This document shows positions 34,441-43,505 of a stretch of DNA of 64,000 nucleotides, in pieces (position 1 is the first letter of the stretch; every line of letters starts with the position of its first letter). The notes beneath the pieces are model-generated. The model made no database searches, was not told where the DNA came from, and was given only the letters and a program-made list of their open reading frames with translations. The DNA comes from Epiperipatus broadwayi. Its lineage: Eukaryota > Onychophora > Udeonychophora > Euonychophora > Peripatidae. Location: assembly GCA_028023455.1 (NCBI GenBank), contig JAQFVV010006841.1, positions 1-64,000 on the forward strand, written 5' to 3'. A program made the position numbers and the translations under genes.

Positions 34441-35553
34441 CTGTGTTTCCTCGAAAATAAGACAGGGTCTTACATTAATTTTTGACACTGTACACTTATT
34501 TTCAGGAGATATCTTATTTTTTTCATGTACAAAATCTACATTTATTCAAGTACAAAAATATATATTTATTGAAGTACTTCTTTTCTTTATACCTCAGAGG
34601 CACTCCACAATTTTTTTCTTGTATTCACTGGAATAGCTCTTTTTTGCACTCATCATTATTTCATTGAAATTTACCATGAAATCAAATGCTAATTAAAGAC
34701 ATGGAAGACAGGAGTGTTAGCAAAAAATGATTACAGTTAAGAATATCCACACAAAAGCAATAAAAAAAATGCAAGCATAAAAATTCAAAAAATGTTGCTG
34801 TATTTCATACATGCACATTAAGTATATTCATTATAACATACAGCATAATGAATTATAATGATTTATATATGACACAACTACTTCCATCTGTTATCAAGTG
34901 TGCACATTGTAAACATTTTTCAAATTACTAGTAATAGATCTACTTGGATATTTTTTTTAAAAAACTTTTCTTTACAAGAAAGATTGATAATTTAACTTAA
35001 GCTAAACTTTGATTATTAAAATCATTTCTGTTTATTTTAATAAAATCTTTTAAGCTAAACTTTGATTATTAAAATCACTTCCATTATTTTAATAAAATCT
35101 TTTAGGAGGGGAAAAAATGTTTAAGAAATCAAACTAAGTTTTCTTTTATTCTGATTATTTAAAAGCTACCATGATGAAACTCAAATATTAAACATGCATT
35201 TTAAATCTAAGTATTAAATAAAATAAATACCTAAAAATATATTAATGAAATTATAAATTTTCCAATATACTGACTTGTGGTCGATAAATTGTTTTTCTAT
35301 ATAGGTAGAATTATGTTTCTCGAAAATTGTCGATGGGAAAATACAAAAGAACGATATAATTTATAGTGTTAATGTCAATAATATTGGTTATTTATACATT
35401 CATTACTTTATAATGTAATACATCCATCAATTATCTATGTGGCTGATGATCTTAACTAGGGCTTATATTTGGGGTATATCTTATATACTAAGCATCCTGA
35501 AAAATTATGCTAAAACTTATTTTCTGGTTAGAACTTATTTTAGGGAAACATGG
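34441..35553 (-). mobile_element. pogo/Tigger-like MITE (Tc1/mariner superfamily), TA target duplication
   Basis: The ends are CTGTGTTTCCTCGAAAATAA on the left and AACTTATTTTAGGGAAACAT plus GG on the right, imperfectly inverted, with TA on both sides (34439-34440 and 35554-35555). Sub-terminal AAATAAG repeats occur at both ends. A 60-base minus-strand frame at 34594-34653 encodes MSAKKSYSSEYKKKIVECL and a stop, matching the start of pogo/Tigger/CENP-B-type helix-turn-helix domains. No DDE catalytic domain is present. It is a deletion derivative needing a transposase supplied elsewhere. A tandem duplication (34999-35105) lies inside. Confidence 0.75.
34999..35105 (+). repeat. two-copy tandem repeat, 53-bp unit
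   Basis: The unit AAGCTAAACTTTGATTATTA, continuing through TTTTAATAAAATCTTTT, begins at 34999 and again at 35052. It is an internal duplication within the MITE. Confidence 0.9.
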
Positions 35554-35555
35554 TA

Positions 35556-35985
35556 TTATTTGAAGAGAAGCAGGTATTAAATTAGTTCTTCTAGCAAATC
35601 CAACATAATTCAGTCTCTTTTCCTTGTTAAGCTGTTCTTTCAAAAATCTTGCAGTTATCTACATGTCCATTAAATTTCTTTTTAAATGTGTGTTTCATAA
35701 AGAACAACTATATCAATCTGAAATCTTGATAGTTCTTTCATTTATAAAGTATTTGCATCATGTAAAGTTGGTACATTTCATGTATATATTTAGAAAAAAT
35801 AAATTGCTTTATTACTTTACAATTATTACTGATATTATAACTATTTTTAATCCTTAATGAGAAATTAATCAGGCATGACAAGTCAGTCAGACTTTGTAAA
35901 ACATGCCACTTAAAGCCTATAGATCTTCATTTTCATTATAAACAGGGTTTCCTAAATAGAGTTGACTGATCATATAATTTTTGCT
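35556..35985. other. AT-rich DNA, nothing recognised
   Basis: A 77-codon frame at 35624-35857 shows no recognisable motif, so I do not call it. Confidence 0.4.
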
Positions 35986-35994
35986 GAGTTTATG

Positions 35995-36071
35995 TGCCAA
36001 AGCCTCAGCCAGGAAGCGAAGTCCGTGACAACTGCTTATAAGGCAGCTGTGCTAACCACTCGGCCATCAAC
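35995..36071 (-). repeat. tRNA-derived SINE with 9-bp direct repeat
   Basis: It is flanked by GAGTTTATG at 35986-35994 and 36072-36080. The minus strand has TGGCCGAGTGGTTAGCACAG (box A) and an anticodon arm GCTGC/GCAGT. Box B is partly deleted (GACTTCGCTTCC). It is a short, decayed copy. Confidence 0.8.
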
Positions 36072-36323
36072 GAGTTTATGCTAAAAATATAAAAACTTTA
36101 TTAAAATCAGAAGTGCTATGCATGTAGTTAAAAAATAGAAAAGTGGTTGCTTAAACACACAATCTCAATTTTATATTTAAAACATAGAGAGATGATCAGT
36201 GGCATGAGTGGTTTATAATGACCGTCCTATACGTATCAGTAAGAAAAGGGGGGAGTAAAAAGGGCTGTGAGAGAAACAGCAAACCAGCATCTTACAGGAG
36301 ATGTTCAAGCAGTATTGTTGATT

Positions 36324-36433
36324 ATTATTATTATTATTTTTTCCATATGTCAAAGCGTTGACCGGGAAGCAAACCTGGGCCGGCTGCTTGGAAGGCAACT
36401 ACGCTAGCCGCTAAGCCACTAACGCTTGACTTG
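36324..36433 (-). repeat. tRNA-Gly(UCC)-derived SINE with target-site duplication
   Basis: It is flanked by TTGTTGATT at 36315-36323 and 36434-36442. On the minus strand it reads TTAGTGGCTTAGCGGCTAGC, then an anticodon arm GTTGC-CTTCCAA-GCAGC whose loop gives anticodon TCC, then box B GGTTTGCTTCCCGG, then TCAACGC. This is the order and sequence of tRNA-Gly(UCC), with AACGC at the acceptor end. After it come TTTGACATATGG and an A/(AAT) tail. The copy at 63644 shows the same anticodon. Confidence 0.9.
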
Positions 36434-36442
36434 TTGTTGATT

Positions 36443-37199
36443 GTTCATAGTTAACTCTTATATTTGATCATTCAAATTATCCTCCACCTATAGATCCAAT
36501 TGTACTTTGAGTACGGGAAGCCGACGCACATATTAAAAACTGACATTTTATTTTATCGACTTCAACTAATTATAATTTCTTTATATTTTTTTAAAAAATT
36601 GTATGTGTTCAATTATATAGATATATACAAACACAGACCCACAAAACTGATATATTTAATTAATTTATAGAAATTCGCATCAACAACTATGCAGATATCG
36701 AGATTTATCTTCTGTTGTTATTTGACTTTTTTATTTATTTAATAACTCAATTCAGGATTTATTGAAGATTTTAACATGCGTTCACCCATATGTATACAGA
36801 TATGCATATAAATATATTTTAAAGTGTTTGTAATCTTGTAAATGACTGTTCTAAGTTCCACGCGTTGTTCACATTTTGTTCAATTACGCTTATTTATTGA
36901 TAGTAATTAATGTACTTGTTTTTCAAATAGCTGGGAGATAGATTATACCATATGCAATATATATATATATGTTTCATTAAAGATTTTTTTATATATAAAT
37001 GTGCAAACTTTTAAAGAATTTCCGTACTTATTTTATGATTGTTTCCAGAATTGAATTTTTTTATGCGCTATTATTCGATTTTCTTTTTTAATAATTTGCT
37101 ACAAATCTTCTGTTTTTGTTACATTTACCTGTTTTTTTTAATTAACACATGAATCTAATAATAATTAGGAAATGAGAGAAGTTTTTAATTAGGAGATGA
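36443..37199. other. upstream flank of a putative gene start, no defined element
   Basis: Composition becomes less uniform and CpG more frequent than in the repeat-filled parts. A TA run lies at about 36957-36970. No coding frame is supported. Confidence 0.4.
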
Positions 37200-37542
37200 A
37201 TTTTGTGACTGCCAATTCTAACTTTAATCATTCCGGCAACTTTGCGCATTCTTCGTTCTTTATAAAACGTGTTCTGCCTAGCAATAGCCCGGATTGGTCT
37301 ACTAGATGGCAACGTCCTTATTTCCTGGATAAGAATTTTCATTGAGCTGAACACCCCCAATGAATTGATCATTCTCACTCTAGTCTACTTTCATTAGATG
37401 TAAGAGCGGTTGGGATCGCTCCCTGAGCGGGTGTTTCAGTCAGGCAGAAAGGTGGCAGATTAGAGTTGTTTGAATTTCATTTACAGCACAGTTTTGAAGT
37501 TGCTTTGTTAGCTGAAGTTGGTTGTGTAATTACGTTTGAAAT
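37200..37542 (+). promoter_or_regulatory. putative promoter and 5' UTR block
   Basis: This block stands out by its G+C and CpG content (GAGCGGTTGGGATCGC, CCTGAGCGGGTGTTTCAG). It contains an ATTGG (CCAAT on the other strand) near 37292, a TATAAAA-like CTTTATAAAACG at about 37258-37269, and an AGATGGC element near 37303. The start of transcription cannot be fixed from sequence. A minus-strand frame at 37142-37378 overlaps but has no recognised motif. Confidence 0.4.
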
Positions 37543-37621
37543 ATGCAGTCGTGGATTATCTGTATGTACGGACAGCCAAGCAATTTTATTGCCAAATTTT
37601 GCCTTTTAAATACTACAAATG
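37543..37621 (+). CDS. putative first coding exon of an unidentified gene
   Basis: ATG at 37543 has A at -3 and opens 26 codons without a stop, up to a consensus donor AAATG/GTAAGTTG (donor GT at 37622-37623). The peptide begins MQSWIICMYGQPSNF and continues IAKFCLLNTTN, leaving one base (G) to join the next exon (phase 1). The position just after a CpG-containing block favours a real gene start. I do not recognise the protein. Cys, Trp and bulky residues suggest a globular or membrane-proximal start, but no signal peptide is clear. A splice-compatible segment is at 46236, about 8.6 kb on. Confidence 0.45.
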
Positions 37622-38252
37622 GTAAGTTGACTTTTTTTTTTGGAATTATTTGCTATTAATTGCCTTTATAAAAAAATATTGAAAGATTTATTTTTGTTAT
37701 AATTATTTTTACGATCACCACGTGAAGCGCCTTTAGACTTTAGATAACTTAGAATCTGTTTTTACAATTACCGTTAGTTAATTTTTTTTTTTTACAAAAG
37801 TAATATTTTCAGAATTATGTAATTTAATATTTAACGTTTAATTTTTTTTAAAAAGTGAGATTGCCTAAAGTATTGCTATAAAGATGAGGGGGTGGGGTGC
37901 ATCATCAAAATTAATCCAATAGAGGTCCTGGCAGAATCTGCTATCGAAGAGAAAACACGGACAAAATGTTTCTGCTCTATGTATTTATGTACATATACAT
38001 TCATGCATGATATAAACAGATGTTTATCTGGCATAAAGACTTAAAACAAAATCTTTATATTCAGACACTTACGTACTGTATTTATATATGTTTAAACTTT
38101 TTTTTATATATTTTTTTCACAAATAGTTAAGAGAATACTGCATTAATTTTTTTTACGAAGAAACCAATTCTTGCCTTTTCTATAAAACCGGTTAAAAAAA
38201 AGTTAAAGGTGAATATGAAAAAGTCATTCGGTAACTTTTCTCCATCGGTCCG
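37622..38252 (+). other. start of a putative first intron
   Basis: It follows the donor at 37622 and is T-rich (poly-T at 37631, 37784), as expected just inside an AT-rich intron. Nothing else is recognised. Confidence 0.35.
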
Positions 38253-38301
38253 TGGGGGGGTGGAGGTGGGTGGTTGGGGGTGGGGGGGTGGGGTGGGGGT
38301 G
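38253..38301 (+). repeat. G-rich tract with quadruplex potential
   Basis: More than six runs of three or more G (GGGGGGG, GGG, GGGGG and so on) are separated by one or two bases within 49 bases. It is the strongest G-run cluster in the window and lies about 0.6 kb after the putative exon donor, on the transcribed sense strand. Confidence 0.85.
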
Positions 38302-38937
38302 CAATGTGTATATTAATATAAATTATACTGATTCTAACTTTGAAAATTTATTTATATATCTTCAAAAATATATATAAAAATTGAATATTGATGTTTACCT
38401 TAAATAAATGTCTTCCGTGTGCTTGTGTATATATATATCTGTGCATGCTTATATGCATAAATGCATGCTTAATGCCCACTGGATTTACTGATCAAACATA
38501 TTCCAAGATGTTTGTACGCACATTCTGGGTGAATTCAAAATGGCCTGGACCTAATTTTTAATTTTTTTTACTATTAGTAAATAATCAAGATAAGAAAACA
38601 ACTAATCACTATTCCTTGAGTCAAAAATTCTGAATAGTTTAGTGCTGTGGTAAAATTAAAGGTTTCTGGGTTGATTCTCAACTGAAAAAAGATGAAGTAA
38701 TTCAAAAATCTAAGTTTAATTAATTGGTGCTCAACTTGCTACTTGAATTTTTAAATGTTATGTGTCCTCAAATGCAACTGACCATATAATTATGTTACTG
38801 CAATGAGTCATCTTAATTTTATTTATGCATTTTTTAAAAAATATATTCATCATACACTTTGTCTATATTATTTGACATGTATGTTTTAATGCTCAATATT
38901 GTCATTAGCATTTATATATATAAAATAAAAATTCATA
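38302..38937. other. AT-rich DNA, nothing recognised
   Basis: Only short TA/TG runs near 38431-38441 are visible. Confidence 0.4.
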
Positions 38938-39158
38938 TTACAATACTAGCCAGCTGAACTAAATTTCACTAAAATTCTTTCACAACCATGGTTTCATTTA
39001 TAAAAAAGATACATTTTCAAGTGAAATTTAACTAAACATACCATCTATATATGTTAAGCTGGATTTCACTTTTGTTAATAGATAAAACCATGGTTGTAGA
39101 AGAATTTGAGTATTGTAGTTGAGTTTTTTTTTGGCTAGTATTATAATAGTATATAAAT
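38938..39158. mobile_element. MITE-like inverted repeat, about 220 bp
   Basis: The ends ACAATACTAGCCA and TGGCTAGTATTAT are inverted. Inner arms CACAACCATGGTTTCAT and ATAAAACCATGGTTGT, and a third pair around GTGAAATTTAACT and GGATTTCACTTT, also pair. No coding capacity. A target duplication could not be fixed. Confidence 0.7.
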
Positions 39159-39919
39159 TTTTATTTTATTTTTTATTACCAGTATAGCATTAGGAAGTAT
39201 TTAATTTATATATATTAGTGTGTATGTGTTAATTCTCTAACTAAAAACAGATAGACTAAACACTAAACAATAGACTTATTATTACAACCATTTAATAACA
39301 CTTAATCATCATTAGAAATAGTTTTCCGTTACTTGCCACCTTTTGAATATAATTTGTTTAGGACTTTAGTCTTTTATAGTCTTACAAACTGGGGGATTTT
39401 ATTTATTATATTTATTTATTTTTTATATTTCTATTAGTTGTTTGGGTGATGAAGTTGAGAAGTGAACAACATCAAAGTGCCAAGTTGTTCAAATGTTATT
39501 TGAACTTTCAAGCGTTTGTCCTTTGAACAAAAAGCTTAATACATGCATATATGCATATGGAGACATTATGCTTTATTGCCAGGATTATTTGCTATATTTG
39601 AAGCAATATAGATTCACCACTGATATCAAAAGATGACTTGTTTTAAAATGATGCTTACCTTATTAAAACTCTTATAATAGAATCAATAATGAGATATAAT
39701 TTTATAGTCTCTTATTATGCAGGGATAAAATCTTGAATTTCGGTTTTGAGTTCCATGTAATTGCAATTGCATTTTACTACATTGTACAGACTTAACATCT
39801 GCATTTATATGTAATATATGTGGGATTCAAACTCAGACTTTCACACAACCCACAACTCTCAGTGCCATCTTATATTCCTGACCCACTTGATCACACACAT
39901 GTTGAAAAGATAAATAATC

Positions 39920-39963
39920 ACAAATATCCATATTTCGTGCTAAACCAGCACTCATCAGTTGGT
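39920..39963 (-). ncRNA. candidate hammerhead ribozyme (HR1 type, minus strand)
   Basis: The minus strand reads ACCAA, CTGATGA (39952-39958), stem II GTGCT-GGTTT-AGCAC with five perfect pairs and the canonical G10.1-C11.1 closure, GAAA (39933-39936), a short stem III (AT, ATGG, AT), A17, then TTTGT. All 11 core positions match the hammerhead consensus. The outer stem I has only two pairs before a T-C mismatch in this arm. The cleavage triplet is ATA. Confidence 0.75.
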
Positions 39964-40110
39964 CCAGATTACCATCTCCACACATATATACAATCAGTAC
40001 TCAGTTTTATATTAAGATAGTTTGAAGCCTGTCCATTAAAGTATGAACACTGGCTATCTTAATATAAAGCTGAGTACTGATTGTATATATGTGTGGAGAT
40101 GGTAATCTGG

Positions 40111-40154
40111 ACCAACTGATGAGTGCTGGTTTAGCATGAAATACTTATATTGGT
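40111..40154 (+). ncRNA. candidate hammerhead ribozyme (HR1 type, plus strand)
   Basis: The order is ACCAA (40111-40115), CTGATGA (40116-40122), stem II GTGCTGGTTTAGCAT (40123-40137), GAAA (40138-40141), stem III ATA-CT-TAT, A17 at 40149, TTGGT (40150-40154). Stem I is five perfect pairs and stem III three. Stem II keeps its inner pairs and closes with G-U at the core. Cleavage would follow A40149. Confidence 0.75.
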
Positions 40155-40258
40155 GATTATTTATCTTTTCAACATGTGACTCAGCAATATAAGATGGCAG
40201 TGAGAGTTGGGGGTCATGTAAAAGGCTGAGTTCGAATCCCGCATAAATTGCATTTTAC

Positions 40259-40850
40259 GTAAATCTTCATTTCCACGGATAATTAGACCAACCAAATTGT
40301 AAGGCTGGGAAATTGGGAAAGCAAAATCTGTCTTATATATATCATTTTAATATCTGGGTTTTATAATTTTTAATTAAATTAGGTTTTAAAATAATTTATT
40401 TTTGTCGAATACCTGATGAGTACAACTTTGAATTGTCATCTCTAAAATACTTGCCTTTATTCTATCTTAAATAGAAAACTAATATTTTCTATGTACACAC
40501 TACTCTGTATTTTCATCTATACTGTAATTCTAAATCATTTTTTAAAACTTATTTAATGTAGTTAGTTTTTTCCCAAATAAATTTATGTTATTTTTAGTCA
40601 TTTGAAATAAATAAAATATTTGTTCATTTTATGTGCTTTCGAATTTTTCTTTTTAAGATCATAAATTATTTTTAATTTGAGTCTTAGCAATCTAGTATTT
40701 GAGTAAAATTATTCTGAGCTTTTTTTTTTAAACTGAAAGTTAATTTTTTTGCGTGAATTTTTTTATTTCTAAAATATAAGTAATTTTAAATATTAATTTA
40801 TTTGTTTCAATTTACATCTGAAATAGACATGATCCCTTTATAAGAGATCT
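40259..40850. other. AT-rich DNA, nothing recognised
   Basis: No open frame or repeat border is supported. Confidence 0.4.
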
Positions 40851-40861
40851 TATGCTTTATT

Positions 40862-41048
40862 AAATGTCATCACCATTTTCAATCATTGTAGGATGAAGAC
40901 CTCTCCATGTTCTATCCATTTCTCCGATTTCTAGCCTCTCTTATCCACATCATTCCAGCGCACTTCCTTATTTCGTTCATCCATCTCGCATGTGGTCTCC
41001 TTCTAGGTCTTTTACAATCTCTTGAATTTCAATTGTCCATCCACTAAA
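40862..41048 (-). pseudogene. 3' end fragment of an RTE-like LINE, minus strand
   Basis: On the minus strand broken frames give WTIEI, DCKRPRRRPHARWMNEIRKC, then ARNRRNGQNMERSSSYND and a stop, the same C-terminus as at 25900-26170. It ends in GATGAC without a long (GAT)n tail. It is 5'-truncated to less than 200 bases. Confidence 0.85.
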
Positions 41049-41314
41049 TGTATATGTAAATAATTAAGTGCTTTTGTAAATAAGAAAAATTACTACATGA
41101 AATAATTGCAATTGTTTTTATTAGTGACTATTATAGCATTTGTAAAAGAAATTAACATAGATGGTCATAAAATCAAAATTGAATCATGTATTTAAAGATT
41201 TTTGAGTTTGACAAAATCAAACTCAATTTAAACATTATTGGTTATATTATTTGTAACGTTTGGAATGAAGAGATTATATTACTTGAAAAACTGTAAATAA
41301 AACATCTCTTGTCC

Positions 41315-41317
<3 letters not shown>

Positions 41318-41362
<45 letters not shown>

Positions 41363-41372
41363 GATAAAGCAG

Positions 41373-41400
<28 letters not shown>
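41318..41400. repeat. (TA)n microsatellite, interrupted
   Basis: Two TA tracts are separated by CGGATAAAGCAG at about 41361-41372. Confidence 0.95.
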
Positions 41401-41404
<4 letters not shown>

Positions 41405-41560
41405 TTATAAGCCCTGCATGGTTTGGCACAATAGGTGGAGCATCCAACTTAGGATTAGAGAATTGAAAGGTCCCATGATTGATTCTGGCACTTAAACTTC
41501 TTATGAACTCCCAAGCAAGGAAGCCATACCTCCCTCTTAATAAAATATTTATATGTAATT

Positions 41561-41625
41561 ATAGGGGATTTGAACCCAGATGTTTAACTTCTCTTTAGCT
41601 ATTCAATTTACCTCATATTTATAGT
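41561..41625 (-). repeat. possible HR1 terminal fragment
   Basis: TATAGGGGATTTGAACCCAG matches the reversed HR1 terminus, but similarity fades after about 30 bases, so only the tRNA-like end may be present. Confidence 0.5.
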
Positions 41626-41952
41626 TTTAGCAATGCATTTTCTTATGATACATTAGTCTAATATCATCAGGAAATCTATTTATTTTATAAAATTCCTTAT
41701 TTAAATCTTACTCAGTGCACAAGAAATTGAATTCTGCTTTTAGCAAGAATTAAAAAATAAATAAATCCATAATTTGTTAAGTACAGTTTACATTAAACAT
41801 CACATGATCACCATTTCTTATGCTTTCTCATAGCTGTTATTAAAACAGGCAAAACTCTCTATACATATTGCCTCTCAGTGCAAGCTAAAGTAATCAATGG
41901 ATGCCAGAAGGCTTGTGCATAAAATCCCTATCTAGTGCCTACTCATCCAATA

Positions 41953-41995
41953 TCCCCAGACTAGTTTCTGGTTTTGTGGTCTTCATCAGTGAGGA
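41953..41995 (-). ncRNA. candidate hammerhead ribozyme (HR2 type, minus strand)
   Basis: The minus strand has TCCTCA, CTGATGA, A, GACCACAAAACC, A, GAAAC, TA, GTC, TGGGGA. The core, stem I and stem III are intact. The stem II loop has one extra A and one mismatch. Confidence 0.55.
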
Positions 41996-42092
41996 GCCTC
42001 AGATTTGAGAGCATTGCACTTGGATCTTAGATGGCTGCTGGAGGGTTGTATTACATCCTAAGATCCAATTGCAGTGCTCTCAAATCCAAGGC

Positions 42093-42134
42093 TCCTCACT
42101 GATGAAGGCCACAAGTCAGAAATTAGTCTGGGGA
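42093..42134 (+). ncRNA. candidate hammerhead ribozyme (HR2 type, first direct unit)
   Basis: TCCTCA (42093-42098), CTGATGA (42099-42105), A, GGCCACAAGTC, A, GAAAT (42119-42123), TA, GTC (42126-42128), TGGGGA. Stem II is GGC/GTC with one G-U pair, and stem III is A-U plus U-G. The core is complete. Confidence 0.6.
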
Positions 42135-42290
42135 TATTGGATGAGTAGGCACTAGATGGGGATTTTATGCACAAGTCTTTTGGCATACATTGATTACTTT
42201 GGCTTGCATTGTAAAGTAGAGATAAAAGGTGACTGCTGGAGGGTTGCATTACATCCTAAGATCCAAGTGCAGTGCTCTCAGATCCAAGGC

Positions 42291-42332
42291 TCCTCAAAGA
42301 CGAAGGCCACAAGCCAGATACTAGTCTGGGGA
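42291..42332 (+). ncRNA. decayed hammerhead motif (HR2 type, second direct unit)
   Basis: The outer stem TCCTCA/TGGGGA, stem II GGC/GCC and TAGTC are kept, but CTGATGA reads AAGACGA and GAAAC reads GATAC. It should be inactive. Confidence 0.7.
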
Positions 42333-42582
42333 TATTGGATGAGTAGGAACTAGATGGGGATTTTATGCACAAGCCTTCTGGTATCCATTGATTACTCTGG
42401 CTTGCATTGAGTGGCAATACGTATAGAGAGTTTTGCTCTTTTATTTACAGTTTACATTGTTGGAATGGTGCAGATGAATGTTTTTGGCATTTATTTCTAA
42501 ATAAAAAAATTTAACCTATAATATTAAAGATAGTGTGAGAATAAGCAATTGTCAGCCAGTTTCATATAATATTATTTATTAA

Positions 42583-42725
42583 AACAGGCAAAAACTCACT
42601 ACCAATGGATACCAGAAGGTATCTATTGATTATTCTAGCTTGCAGTGACTGACAGTACATATAGTGAGTTTTTACCTGTTTTAATAACAGTTATAAGCAA
42701 GCATAAGAAATGGTGATCATGTGAA
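42583..42725. repeat. HR2 family short hairpin
   Basis: AAAACAGGCAAAAACTCACT at the left pairs with AGTGAGTTTTTACCTGTTTT at the right, and the inner arms CAATGGATACCAGAAGG/ATCTATTGATTATTC pair too. The family end AGAAATGGTGATCATGTGA follows. The ribozyme section is lost. Confidence 0.85.
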
Positions 42726-43204
42726 TATTAGTTATTATTTGGGTTTAAAGGTGATATTTTGTAATATATTTGGAAATCAACTACTCTCTTCCTTTTTTAA
42801 TATGTTGACTGCCAATGAGAAAATATATTATTCATTGAAGTTTTTTTTCTCTCTCAGAACACTCATATTAAAATATAAATCATAGATTCACTTGAATAAA
42901 AACTCCTTCTATAAAGCATATTGTTTAAAGCTATCTTTTTTAAAAGTTGCACATCTTTTTCATTGTTGATTGCTTATAAACATTGGATATTTAAACTTTA
43001 TTTATCAAAATAGTGTTTGCTATATTATTTGAAATGTCTTCAATAAATGTAAATTTGCTTTCTTATTATGATTTGAAATGAAGATAAATAATACCAACTT
43101 TAAAATGATTTTGATCAAGTGTGAAACAAATAAAGATTTTAAGTAGATTGACATTATTAGAGGAAAGACAAGTCTTTTGAAATATATTTACCTTAGCTTC
43201 ATAT

Positions 43205-43505
43205 GTACTAACTTAAACTCTTCATACAGTAGTGCCACCAAGTGCAAGCTTTAGTAATCAATGGATGCAGTAAAGTTTGTACATAAAATCTCTATCTAGT
43301 GCCTACTCATCCAAAACCCTCAGACTAGTTTCTAACTTGTGGCTTTTATCAGTGAGGGGTCTTGGACTTGGGAGTACTACACCTAGATTTTCCTGCATCC
43401 ATTGATTATAAAGGCTTGCAATTGGTGGCATTACTGTATGGAGAGTTTGGTTCTCTTATTAACAGCATGTGTTAGCATATAAAATGGTGATCATGTGATG
43501 TTCTG
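43205..43505. repeat. HR2 family hairpin with decayed hammerhead motif
   Basis: The outer arms (CATACAGTAGTGCCACCAAG, GTAATCAATGGATGC and complements at 43385-43450) form a hairpin. The family end AATGGTGATCATGTGATGTT lies at 43480-43500. The minus-strand motif at 43317-43358 keeps the outer stem and GAAAC-TA-GTC, but CTGATGA reads CTGATAA (G8 to A), a change expected to abolish cleavage. Confidence 0.85.

Larger units (their letters stand above)
39778..40245. repeat. HR1 foldback element with hammerhead motifs on both strands and 13-bp target-site duplication
   Basis: AATTGCATTTTAC is repeated at 39765-39777 and 40246-40258. The insert is one long hairpin: left arm from GTGGGATTCAAACTCAGACT to CAGTTTTATATTAAGATAG, right arm complementary from CTATCTTAATATAAAGCTGA to CTGAGTTCGAATCCCGCAT, with a short central loop (TTTGAAGCCTGTCCATTAAA). 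Each arm holds one hammerhead motif. The terminus GAGTTCGAATCCC resembles a tRNA box B. A plus-strand open frame at 39820-40020 is only the arm sequence and not a gene. This is the reference copy of HR1. Confidence 0.93.
41795..42445. repeat. HR2 element: one inverted plus two tandem direct units, 13-bp target-site duplication
   Basis: TACAGTTTACATT flanks the element at 41782-41794 and 42446-42458. From the left it holds a reverse unit (41835-42020), then a plus unit (about 42018-42215), then a second plus unit (about 42216-42437). The two direct units are offset by 198 bases, as measured between their hammerhead motifs (42093 and 42291). The reverse unit has its motif at 41953-41995. The element ends with AGAGAGTTTTGCTC. 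Overlapping short open frames on both strands (42058-42353) are repeat sequence, not genes. Confidence 0.92.

Noticed and set aside
42058-42353. Overlapping small open frames on both strands as genes
   Set aside because: They lie entirely in HR2 repeat units, and the same sequence recurs elsewhere with stops.
41795-42445. CRISPR-like or satellite array
   Set aside because: Only two direct units and one inverted unit, bounded by a single target duplication. No regular short repeats with spacers.
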